DNA from: an uncultured Caryophanales bacterium
GTDB taxonomy: Bacteria > Bacillota_I > Bacilli_A > RF39 > UBA660
Direction of reading: 5' to 3'
Assembly (NCBI GenBank): GCA_947168965.1
Contig: CAMVNW010000008.1
Coordinates: 1 to 41,401, forward strand
Length of the DNA stretch: 41,401 bases
The notes beneath the pieces were generated by a model. That model was given only the letters and a program-made list of their open reading frames with translations, was not told where the DNA came from and searched no databases. Positions 1-8,227 of the stretch are shown here, one piece after another (positions within the stretch are counted from its first letter, which is position 1; the number at the start of each line of letters is the position of its first letter). Made by a program: the position numbers and the translations under genes.

Positions 1-461
1 TTTATATCTGTGGTTAAGCTTATTGAATTATTTTTAAAGTATATTATTAAGTTTTTTACTCTTCTAAAGTCTATATTTTTATCTATTACATCTATATCAT
101 ATTTTTCTTTATTATTTTTTATATCTTCATTTACTAGTTCCATTAGGTCATATCCTGAATTTTTTAGAGCTATTCCTACTACGTCTGTGCATACTCCATA
201 TTCATCGTTTGGATATCCAGTGTTATAGTATTTACTTTTATAGATTGGTTTTGTATTTATATATTCTCTAGTACTATTTAATATATCTGTTTGATCATCT
301 ATTCCATCTTTATCCTTATCTATTTTACTTTTATATGTTTCTATATTGAAGTCTTCATTTGTATATTTTTTATGTTCTATGTAGTTATTTCTATATAGAA
401 AGTATATTATTATGGTTATAAGTATTATTAATATTATAATTAATTTAGTTATTTTTTTCAT
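1..461 (-). CDS. DUF1287-family protein (partial, runs off left edge)
   Basis: Minus-strand translation from ATG at 461: MKKITKLIIILILITIIIYFLYRNN...DGIDDQTDILNSTREYINTKPIYKSKYYNTGYPNDEYGVCTDVVGIALKNSGYDLMELVNEDI, typical DUF1287 pattern. Missing from the ORF track because the stop lies outside the window. Confidence 0.85.
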   Translation of the reverse strand, partial: MKKITKLIIILIILITIIIYFLYRNNYIEHKKYTNEDFNIETYKSKIDKDKDGIDDQTDILNSTREYINTKPIYKSKYYNTGYPNDEYGVCTDVVGIALKNSGYDLMELVNEDIKNNKEKYDIDVIDKNIDFRRVKNLIIYFKNNSISLTTDI

Positions 462-1345
462 TAGTGATGATGATGGTGATGATGTTCTTTGTGTTCTATT
501 TTACATGTTTTATGTTCGCATTTTTCTGTTTCTAGTTCTAATTCTATTGTTGAGTGACATATCCCATGTTCCTCTAGTTCTTCTCTTATTTGTTTTTTTA
601 TTTCTGAATCATATTTTTTTACTTGTGCATGAAGTGTTATGAAGTTATTGTATCCATCTATACTTCTTATATGAATATGATGTATGTCTATTACTCCTTT
701 TATTTCTTTTAAGTGATGTTTTAGTTCTTCTAGATTTATATTTTCTGGTGCCTTTTCTAGGAATAGGTCTAATACTTCTTTTATATTTCTAGCTGCATGT
801 CTTAATATGAATAGCGCAACTCCAATTGATAATATTGCATCTATATATGTAATGTTTGTAAATTTTATTAATATTGATCCTATTAATACTACTATCCAGC
901 CTAATACGTCTTCTAACATATGTAGGTTTACTGATTTTTGATTTAGTGAGTCGCCTTCTTTTGTTGCCATGGCTGCTAGTGTATTTACTAATACTCCTAT
1001 TATGGATATTATAATCATTCCATTATAGTTTATTTCTTGTGGGTTGATTAATCTTTTTATTGCTTCATATATTACAAATATTGATCCTGTTAGTAGTATT
1101 GTAGATGTTATTATACTTCCTATTACTGAATATCTAATATATCCATATGTATATTTTTCATCTGGTTTTTTCTTACTTTTCTTTTCTAGTATGTATGATA
1201 GTCCAATACTTAGTGCATCTCCTATATCATGTACTGAGTCTGATAGTATTGCGATACTTCCAGTTATTATTCCTCCAAATAGTTCAAATATTGAGAATGA
1301 TAGGTTTAATAAAAATGCGATTAATATATTTTTTTCTGTTTTCAT
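461..1345 (-). CDS. Cation diffusion facilitator (CDF/ZnT-like) transporter with His-rich C-terminus
   Basis: GGIITGSIAILSDSVHDIGDALSIGLSYILEKKSKKKPDEKYTYGYIRYSVIG is a CDF signature; C-terminus ends EHKEHHHHHHH. Confidence 0.93.
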   Translation of the reverse strand: MKTEKNILIAFLLNLSFSIFELFGGIITGSIAILSDSVHDIGDALSIGLSYILEKKSKKKPDEKYTYGYIRYSVIGSIITSTILLTGSIFVIYEAIKRLINPQEINYNGMIIISIIGVLVNTLAAMATKEGDSLNQKSVNLHMLEDVLGWIVVLIGSILIKFTNITYIDAILSIGVALFILRHAARNIKEVLDLFLEKAPENINLEELKHHLKEIKGVIDIHHIHIRSIDGYNNFITLHAQVKKYDSEIKKQIREELEEHGICHSTIELELETEKCEHKTCKIEHKEHHHHHHH

Positions 1346-1356
1346 ATTATTCCTTT

Positions 1357-2010
1357 CTATACACCATGATTATATGGTATATCTTCGAATTCTATTAATT
1401 CGATATCTTTTATTTTATTTTCTTCAAAAGTCAATTTAAATACCTCTGGTGCGTTTATTGGTTTATCAAATACTATTTTATTATTGAATTGATATTTAAG
1501 TTTTTTATCTATTATGCTTATCAATTTACAATATTTTAATAAATAGAATGTTATTGCGTATCCATGTGAGAAGATTGCGATTCTTTTGTCTTTATGTTCT
1601 TTTAATATTTCTGTTATTGCTTCATCCATTCTATTTCTTACGTCTTTTTGTGATTCTCCTCCAACTGTTTTGAAGTTTTCGTCTTTGTATTGTCTTTCAA
1701 ACCAATCAGGATAGTATTTATCATTTGCAAGTCCTACTCTTCTTTCATCTAGTCTATCGTCTATTGTGACACTCAAGTTTTGTTTTTCTAATAAGTATTT
1801 GGCTGTTTGTAATGTTCTTACACAGTTTGATGCATATACTACGTCTATGTTTTTTAGTTCTTCTTTTTCACTTAGTAGTTTAGCTCTTGACTCTCCATCG
1901 CTCGATAGTATTATTTTTTCATTAAGTATTAGTTTATCTTGATTAGTTTTATATTTTATTTTATTTAATGGCATTCTTACTGAATGTCTTATTAAGTATA
2001 ATGTTGTCAT
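1357..2010 (-). CDS. Histidine phosphatase (phosphoglycerate mutase-like) family protein
   Basis: N-terminal LYLIRHSVR (RHG-like), VYASNCVRTLQTAKYLL, and IFSHGYAITFYLL. Confidence 0.88.
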   Translation of the reverse strand: MTTLYLIRHSVRMPLNKIKYKTNQDKLILNEKIILSSDGESRAKLLSEKEELKNIDVVYASNCVRTLQTAKYLLEKQNLSVTIDDRLDERRVGLANDKYYPDWFERQYKDENFKTVGGESQKDVRNRMDEAITEILKEHKDKRIAIFSHGYAITFYLLKYCKLISIIDKKLKYQFNNKIVFDKPINAPEVFKLTFEENKIKDIELIEFEDIPYNHGV

Positions 2011-2102
2011 TTAATCACCCTTTTAATTATATCAAAAATATTTAGTTTTTTTCTAGGTTTGGATGATAAGTATTTATTTGTTTTACGTTTTATTGATTAT
2101 TA

Positions 2103-2124
2103 AAAGGAATCTTATGATTCCTTA
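2103..2124 (-). terminator. Intrinsic terminator overlapping the stop of the 2112 gene
   Basis: aaaaggaatcttatgattcctt: short perfect-stem inverted repeat followed (minus) by T-run. Confidence 0.6.
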
Positions 2125-2696
2125 TTGTATACGTCTTGGTATTCGTTTATTACCCAGTTATTGTTTTCTTTTATTAGTGTTGCTTTCATATTGAATGATT
2201 CTTTTGGATTTAGTTCGTTTTCTATTGTTTCAAATGTTCCTTCTACTTCTATATAGTCTTTTGTTTTGTTTATGTTTGTTATGTTAAAACTATTTTGTTG
2301 GTATTGTAAGTCGCTTACTTCTTTTGCTAGACAATATAGTTTGTCTTGTTTTTCTTTGAAGTTTTTTATTAAGTTTTCGTTTATGTATTTTTCTGATATA
2401 AATGTTTTATAGTAGTTTTTTGTTTCTTCTATTGTGTTAAATGTTTTTGTATTTATATAGTATACTTCGTATGTATCACTATAGTTTAGTTCTCCACAAT
2501 AGTTTGATGAGTGTTTTTCAAAGATGTTGTTATAGTATTTTTCCATTGTAGTTAGTACTATATTATTTATTTCTTCTGTTGTTGGTTCTATTTCTTCTTT
2601 TGGTTTAAAAAAATTTTTTGTAAATATTAAACATATTACTATACATGTTGTTATTACTATTGAATTTATTAATATTAGTCCTATTTTTTCTTTCAT
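2112..2696 (-). CDS. Membrane-anchored hypothetical protein
   Basis: N-terminal TM helix and extracytoplasmic domain; 4-nt overlap with upstream DUF2779 gene. Confidence 0.7.
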   Translation of the reverse strand: MKEKIGLILINSIVITTCIVICLIFTKNFFKPKEEIEPTTEEINNIVLTTMEKYYNNIFEKHSSNYCGELNYSDTYEVYYINTKTFNTIEETKNYYKTFISEKYINENLIKNFKEKQDKLYCLAKEVSDLQYQQNSFNITNINKTKDYIEVEGTFETIENELNPKESFNMKATLIKENNNWVINEYQDVYNKES

Positions 2697-4150
2697 ACTA
2701 TCTCCTTTAGTTTTTCATATATTTTTACCATTGCGTATGTGTCTAATTCACAGTATCTTAGTAGTCTTTCTCTTATGTATTTTTGTTCTTCTTCTTTCTT
2801 ATTTATTAGGTCTTGAAATGATGACATTGCTTCTCCACCATTATGTATTAGGTCTAGGTTTTTATAGTTTAGTGATGGATCATCTGGGAAAAGTGCGGGT
2901 AGAACGTATTTTATTGAGTATGATCCATGCATGTCTTTTGTATAGTAATATCCTTTTTGAAATGGTATCATTAAATCTTTTATGTTATCGTGTATATTCA
3001 TTAGGTGTTCACTTAAGTCTGGATATAGTTTTGATAGTCTTTTTATTACTCCTTTTTCAAATCCCATATTGTATGCGAGTGTTGTTGTATTTTTTGGTAT
3101 ATCTTTTACTAGTTGTTCTGCTAATGCTCTTCTAGGATCTGTTCCTGCTTGTGCTAGAAATTCTTTATGTTTTAAGTTTGATTCAATATAGTGTAGTGAG
3201 TATTGAAATGGAATTTGCTCGTATGGGCTTACATTATTGTATAAAGGTATTGGCATTTGATATGTTTCGAAGTCTAGGAAGTATATTGGTTCTTTTAATG
3301 TGTTTAAGAATTCTTTTATTTTAACTTTGTCTATATAGTCTTCTTTATTATATAGTTCGTATTCTAGGATTTTTTTTGTATTTTCGTTTATTTCTTCTTT
3401 TAATAGGTCTTCGTAACTATATATTCCTTTTTTATATAGTTTTAGTTTTTGTCTTGTTTGCATTCTTGGTATATCGAATATGTTTTTTTCTGGTAGATGT
3501 TTTGTACAATATTTAAAGAATGGACATGGATATGGTTTGAAGCAATTTTCGTCTATATCTTTTATTTCTTCACTTTTTTCAACATATTCATTTATTTCTT
3601 TTATGTTGTTTTTTACTGTTTCTTGCAAGTCTTTAATCTCTTTTGTTATGTCTTGTTTTATAAATAGTTGATCTAGGTCTAAGTCACCAATTCTTATATA
3701 ATTACTGTTTATATGTACTAGTGATACTTTTGTTACTTTTAGGCCTAGACTAGTTAATACATAGTATTGATATGATGCATCATTTATATAGATGTCTTTT
3801 AGTTCTGTTGAACTTTTTATTTCATATATTTCATATGAGTTATTGTTCTTTTTTAATATGTCTACACTACAGAAGTTATTTTTATAGTTGAATGATGCTT
3901 CTGTTATTATTACGTCTTTATAGCTATCTATTGTATTTATTGTGTCTTCTATCATTTGTGGTAGATTTTCTCTATATTCTATATTTATATGACTACCAAA
4001 TAAGTATCTAGCTACTTCATGTATGTCATTACCTTGTTCTAGGATTCTATCGTTATTTGTTTCTTCTTTTTCTTCAGGTTTATGTTTTTCTAACCATAGT
4101 ATTTTTTTACATTGTATACCTCTACAATATGATGATTTTGATAGATTCAT
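2693..4150 (-). CDS. DUF2779-domain protein (Cas4/RecB-like nuclease N-term plus DnaQ-like C-term)
   Basis: MNLSKSSYCRGIQCKKILWLEKHKPE; Cys cluster CFKPYPCPFFKYC; FLDFETYQMPIPLYNNVSPYEQIPFQYSLHYI; RYCELDTYAMVKIYEKL. Confidence 0.88.
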   Translation of the reverse strand: MNLSKSSYCRGIQCKKILWLEKHKPEEKEETNNDRILEQGNDIHEVARYLFGSHINIEYRENLPQMIEDTINTIDSYKDVIITEASFNYKNNFCSVDILKKNNNSYEIYEIKSSTELKDIYINDASYQYYVLTSLGLKVTKVSLVHINSNYIRIGDLDLDQLFIKQDITKEIKDLQETVKNNIKEINEYVEKSEEIKDIDENCFKPYPCPFFKYCTKHLPEKNIFDIPRMQTRQKLKLYKKGIYSYEDLLKEEINENTKKILEYELYNKEDYIDKVKIKEFLNTLKEPIYFLDFETYQMPIPLYNNVSPYEQIPFQYSLHYIESNLKHKEFLAQAGTDPRRALAEQLVKDIPKNTTTLAYNMGFEKGVIKRLSKLYPDLSEHLMNIHDNIKDLMIPFQKGYYYTKDMHGSYSIKYVLPALFPDDPSLNYKNLDLIHNGGEAMSSFQDLINKKEEEQKYIRERLLRYCELDTYAMVKIYEKLKEIV

Positions 4151-4211
4151 ATTATTACCTTCTTTTTTTTATTATAACATATATTTTTTTATTATTTAAG
4201 AAATAGTAAAA

Positions 4212-4236
4212 TAAAAGCACCATTTTTTGGTGCATA
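4212..4236 (-). terminator. Intrinsic terminator
   Basis: Inverted repeat gcacca-tttt-tggtgc; minus strand continues TTTTATTTTACT. Confidence 0.7.
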
Positions 4237-4238
4237 TT

Positions 4239-4388
4239 TTATATTTTTTTTAGTTCTTCTAATATTTGTTCTTTTTTTGTTATTCTTCTTTTTATTATAT
4301 TCATTTCTGCTTCTAGATCAGCTATTACTTGTTCTAGTTTTTCTAATTCTATATCTATTGTTTCTAATATTTTTTGTTTATTTTCCAT
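4239..4388 (-). CDS. Small coiled-coil protein (49 aa)
   Basis: Translation MENKQKILETIDIELEKLEQVIADLEAEMNIIKRRITKKEQILEELKKI*; start overlaps end of the 4378-5079 gene; followed by a terminator. Absent from the ORF track. Confidence 0.6.
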   Translation of the reverse strand: MENKQKILETIDIELEKLEQVIADLEAEMNIIKRRITKKEQILEELKKI

Positions 4389-5079
4389 TTTTCTTTCCAT
4401 CTCTTTTTACTGAATTAATTACTTCATTTAATTGGTTATCAATGTCTTGTTCTTTTGATTCAAGGAATCTTTTTTCTTCCATCATTTCTTTGTATGTTTT
4501 TAATAGTTCTTGTTTTTTTTCTATTCTTTCTGTTCTTTCGTTTATTTCTTCTGTTAATGAGTTTACTTGTTTATTTAGTTTTAATTGTTCTTCTATTTCT
4601 TCACTATAGTTACAGATTATTTGTCCTTCTTCTTCTGTTATGTCTATTCCTAGTTTTTTTAGTTTTTCTGTTATGTCTTTTAATACAACTTTTTGAAATG
4701 GTGTTTTTAATACTCTTTGATTTAATATTATTAATAAATCTTTTACTGTGTTTATGTTAGCTCTTTTTAGTGTATTATAACTTTTTATATTTAAATTTAG
4801 TTTATCTATTGGTGTATCTACTGTATTTGTTTCTGGTATTTGATTCTTTATTCTAAAACTAAATCTTTTTATGTTATTATCATATTCTAATCCATATTTT
4901 CTTAGTTTTATTTTTACTTCTATTATTTGTGATTTATCTAGTTTTTCTTCTAGTAGGTACCATTTTCCTATTATATCTCCTATTGTATTTATTTCTTCTT
5001 TAATTAAAATACGATATGTTGAATTCTTTAAGTCTATGTCTTCTATTATTATTTTTGATATTTCATTTAAATTTCTCAT
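4378..5079 (-). CDS. RNA polymerase alpha-CTD-like protein with C-terminal coiled coil
   Basis: TPIDKLNLNIKSYNTLKRANINTVKDLL...LKDITEKLKKLGIDI closely matches the RpoA CTD pattern ([22 protein letters not shown]..L...EEVKEKLAELGL). Confidence 0.75.
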   Translation of the reverse strand: MRNLNEISKIIIEDIDLKNSTYRILIKEEINTIGDIIGKWYLLEEKLDKSQIIEVKIKLRKYGLEYDNNIKRFSFRIKNQIPETNTVDTPIDKLNLNIKSYNTLKRANINTVKDLLIILNQRVLKTPFQKVVLKDITEKLKKLGIDITEEEGQIICNYSEEIEEQLKLNKQVNSLTEEINERTERIEKKQELLKTYKEMMEEKRFLESKEQDIDNQLNEVINSVKRDGKKNGK

Positions 5080-5151
5080 TATATCTCCCCTTTTTTGAAC
5101 ATCAATATTATATACTAATTATTAAAAAAGTCAAATTTTAGAGAAATTTAT

Positions 5152-5206
5152 AAAAAAAACTCAATAATGATGTCTCCTATTTGGGATTCACATCAAAATT
5201 GAGTTT
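5152..5206 (-). terminator. Intrinsic terminator downstream of valS
   Basis: aactcaat...gatgt...acatc...attgagtt stem; minus-strand T-run (aaaaaaaa on plus, 5152-5159). Confidence 0.8.
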
Positions 5207-5210
5207 TATA

Positions 5211-7616
5211 TTAATTATCAGTTTTTAGTTCGATTTTTTCTATTTTGAAGCCGTTATCTTGGTTTTTGATTTTTATATTTTCAATAAATAGTGTTGCTTT
5301 GAAGTCTTTCATGCAATTATTTAGTGCTTCTTCTATTTCTTTGTCTGTGCTTAATTCTAGATATTCTATTGGTGTTTTTAATGACATGTTGTTGTTTGAT
5401 TTTTCACCTCTTGCTTCACTTATTATTTCAATTATTGAGTTTCCATTTTTTATTTCTTTATTGAAATCATAGTTTAATGGTTTTATTTCTGTTATATGTA
5501 TTGATTGTTTTTCTTTATATAATTCTTGATATATTTCTTCTGTTATAAATGGGAAGAATATACTGAAGTCTTGTAGTAGTTTATATAGTAGTATATATAT
5601 TGTTTTTTGTCCTGAGTATCTTGGAGTACTACCAAATTCTTCTGGTCTATATAGTCTATGTTTTACTATTTCTATGTAGTTGTCACAGAAGTTCCAAAAA
5701 AATTTTTCTAGTGTATTTAGCGCTAGTCCTATTTCGTAGTTATCTAGATGTTTTATGTATGTTTCTTCCATTTTTTGATAGTTTCCTATTATCCATTTAT
5801 CTATGTATTCAAATTCTTTAAAGTCTTTATCTTTATAGTCTTGTAGATGCATTTCTATGAATTTTGAAACGTTCCATATTTTATTTATTAGTTTTTTTCC
5901 TCTTAGGAATGTTTCTTCATTGAATATTATATCTGTTCCTAGTTTACCAGATCCTGCCCAGTATCTTACTACGTCTGCTCCATAGTTTTCTAATAGTTCG
6001 AATGGTTCCATTTTTGAGTTTTGTTTTCTTTTTGATATTTTTTCTCCCTTATTTGCCATAACGAATCCTGAAATCATTATATTGTTCCATGGTTTTATAT
6101 TAAAGTTATAGTAGCTTTTTACTATACTATAGAAGTCCCATGTTCTTATGATATCGTGTGCATTGCATCTTAATCCCATTGGTTTTAGTAGGTTTTCTAG
6201 TGAGTCTTTTTCTTTGTATTTCATGTTTAATAATGGTGTTATACTTGATGTTTGCCATGTATCCATTATGTCTTTTTCTGGTATGAATTCGTTGCATCCA
6301 CAACTACATGGTTGTTTTGGTTTATCTATTAGTGGGTTTACTGGTAGGTCTTCAATATTAGCTAGTATTGTTTTTTTACAGTTTTTACAGTACCATACTG
6401 GAAATGGTACTCCAAAGTATCTTTGTCTTGATATGCACCAGTCCCACATTATGTTTTCTACCCATTCGTTGTATCTAGTATGCATGTGTTTTGGATACCA
6501 GTTTATTTCGTTTCCTAGTTTTATGAAGTCTTCTTTATGATTCATTATGTCTATGAACCATTGATTCATTATTGTGTATTCTACTTCTTTACCACATCTT
6601 TCATGTGTTTGTACTTCGTGTTCTAGTTCTTCTTGTTTTATTAGATATCCTTGTTGTTTAAAGTCTTCTATTATTTTTTCTCTTGCTTGTTTTATTTTTA
6701 GTCCACCGTAGTTAGGTATTTCTTCTACTATTTTTCCATCATTTGTGAATATATTTTTTAGTGGAAGGTTATATTTTTTCCACCATTCTATATCTGTTTG
6801 ATCTCCAAATGTACAGCACATAACTATTCCTGTTCCTTTGTTTTCGTCTACTTTTTCGTCTGCCATTATTGGTACTTCTATGTCTAATATTGGTATATGA
6901 GCTGTTTTACCTATTAGGTGGTTGTTATTTTTATCGTTTGGATTTATGAATATAGCAACTATTGCTGGGATTAGTTCTGGTCTAGTTGTAGCTATTGTGA
7001 ATGTTTCTTTTTCTGTTGTTTCGTAATTGATGTAGTTAAATGTTGTTTTTATTGTTTTTGTTTCTAGTTCTGCTTGTGCGATTGATGTTAAGCATTCGTT
7101 ACACCATAGCGCTGGACTTTCTTTGTGGTAGCATTTGTTTTTTTCTACTAGTTCTATAAAGTTTAGTTGACTTATTTTTTGAGATGATTTACTTACTGTT
7201 TTATAGGCATTATCTATATCTGCACTAAATCCTGCTCGTTTGAATAGTGTTTTGAAGTCGTCTTCGTATTTGTTTGTTGTTTCAAAACATAGTTTATTAA
7301 ATTCTTCTCTTCCTATTTCGTGTGCTCTTTTATTTTGTTCTCTTTCTACTAGTCTTTCACTAGGTAGTCCATTGTCATCAAATCCGAATGGATAGAATAC
7401 GTTATATCCTCTTAGTCTTTTATATCTAGCAATCATTTCTGCTTGTGAGTATGAGAATATGTGCCCTATATGTATTTTTCCATTAACGGTTGGTGGTGGT
7501 GTATCTATTGAGTATATTTCTCTTTGATCTGGTTTAAATTCATAGATTTTGTTTTTATTCCAATAATCTATCCATTTTATTTCTTTTTCTTTGTAATCAT
7601 ATTTTTTATCTAACAT
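5211..7616 (-). CDS. valS: Valyl-tRNA synthetase (archaeal-type, compact)
   Basis: PPPTVNGKIHIGHIFSYSQAEMIARYKRLRGYNVFYPFGFDDNGLPSERLVE; WCISRQRYFGVPFPVWYC; EKISKRKQNSKMEPFELLENYGADVVRYW; preceded by a T-box with Val-type specifier. Confidence 0.95.
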   Translation of the reverse strand: MLDKKYDYKEKEIKWIDYWNKNKIYEFKPDQREIYSIDTPPPTVNGKIHIGHIFSYSQAEMIARYKRLRGYNVFYPFGFDDNGLPSERLVEREQNKRAHEIGREEFNKLCFETTNKYEDDFKTLFKRAGFSADIDNAYKTVSKSSQKISQLNFIELVEKNKCYHKESPALWCNECLTSIAQAELETKTIKTTFNYINYETTEKETFTIATTRPELIPAIVAIFINPNDKNNNHLIGKTAHIPILDIEVPIMADEKVDENKGTGIVMCCTFGDQTDIEWWKKYNLPLKNIFTNDGKIVEEIPNYGGLKIKQAREKIIEDFKQQGYLIKQEELEHEVQTHERCGKEVEYTIMNQWFIDIMNHKEDFIKLGNEINWYPKHMHTRYNEWVENIMWDWCISRQRYFGVPFPVWYCKNCKKTILANIEDLPVNPLIDKPKQPCSCGCNEFIPEKDIMDTWQTSSITPLLNMKYKEKDSLENLLKPMGLRCNAHDIIRTWDFYSIVKSYYNFNIKPWNNIMISGFVMANKGEKISKRKQNSKMEPFELLENYGADVVRYWAGSGKLGTDIIFNEETFLRGKKLINKIWNVSKFIEMHLQDYKDKDFKEFEYIDKWIIGNYQKMEETYIKHLDNYEIGLALNTLEKFFWNFCDNYIEIVKHRLYRPEEFGSTPRYSGQKTIYILLYKLLQDFSIFFPFITEEIYQELYKEKQSIHITEIKPLNYDFNKEIKNGNSIIEIISEARGEKSNNNMSLKTPIEYLELSTDKEIEEALNNCMKDFKATLFIENIKIKNQDNGFKIEKIELKTDN

Positions 7617-7718
7617 TTTAATCTCTCCTTCTTTTTTTATATATTTTAATTAAAACATCAGACTCGTACATAATCACCCTTTAATATATATTTCATGTTT
7701 ATCATCTCCTATTTTTTA

Positions 7719-7960
7719 TTAAAAAAAGAGCAAGTCATCCTAAAGGACGAATTGCTCGTGGTACCACCTTAATTTATAGTATTTCTACTATCTTGAAGTC
7801 TTAATGCGACTAACATTATATCTTACTTTTATTTCAGATATACAACTCCCAAGCTACCTTCAATTAGTTTTCGTTAAGAAAGACTTTCAGTCGGTGATCT
7901 TTCATTCCTACTAACTACTAATCTAATTTACTCCTCTTGTTCTTCGTTTTTATGTGTTTA
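7719..7960 (-). promoter_or_regulatory. T-box riboswitch leader of valS (specifier GUA, Val)
   Basis: Minus strand AAGGTGGTACCACGAGCAA...TTGCTCTTTTTTT (T-box sequence plus terminator); specifier context AAG-GTA-G-CTTGGGAG at 7855-7857; T-box UGGU matches the A discriminator expected for tRNA-Val. Confidence 0.93.
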
Positions 7961-7989
7961 ATATTATCACTTTTATTGAGGTTTGTCAA
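7961..7989 (-). promoter_or_regulatory. valS promoter (TTGACA-N17-TAATAT)
   Basis: -35 TTGACA at 7984-7989, -10 TAATAT at 7961-7966 on minus strand. Confidence 0.7.
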
Positions 7990-8110
7990 ATTTGGTTATG
8001 GGTGCTCTCTTCAGAGGGTGGAATAATTTAACCATTCTTTTGTCCGTCACAGTACGTATTTTCCTTTATAAAATAAAGTTTTGTACACTATAGTTCATTT
8101 TTATAGATTT

Positions 8111-8162
8111 TTTCTACATACCATTTTAGATACCAAATGGTATGTAAAACTGTACCTAAAAT
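8111..8162. repeat. Inverted/tandem 12-bp iteron cluster (GGTATSTAAAA-type)
   Basis: Plus: GGTATGTAAAAC-TGTACCTAAAAT from 8139; minus: GGTATCTAAAAT-GGTATGTAGAAA from 8134; includes perfect 12-bp arms TACATACCATTT/AAATGGTATGTA with 8-bp spacer (8115-8146). Confidence 0.75.
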
Positions 8163-8181
8163 CTTATATAAAAATGTAATA

Positions 8182-8222
8182 AAAAAGCATATATAGATTC
8201 GTGGCTATATATGCTTTTTTAT
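8182..8222. terminator. Strong bidirectional intrinsic terminator
   Basis: aaaaaagcatatatag-attcgtgg-ctatatatgctttttt perfect stem. Confidence 0.85.
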
Positions 8223-8227
8223 TCTCA

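Noticed and set aside
412-642. Plus-strand ORFs in the track (e.g. 412-642, 2731-3135, 4455-4760, 6148-6540, 33202-33579)
   Set aside because: They lie antisense to well-supported minus-strand genes, are rich in L/F/I/S as expected from reverse reading of AT-rich codons, and lack recognisable domains.
8028-8110. Possible ncRNA between the valS promoter and the iteron cluster
   Set aside because: No convincing promoter, hairpin or conserved repeat seen beyond the short TGCTCTCTTCA match; insufficient to call.
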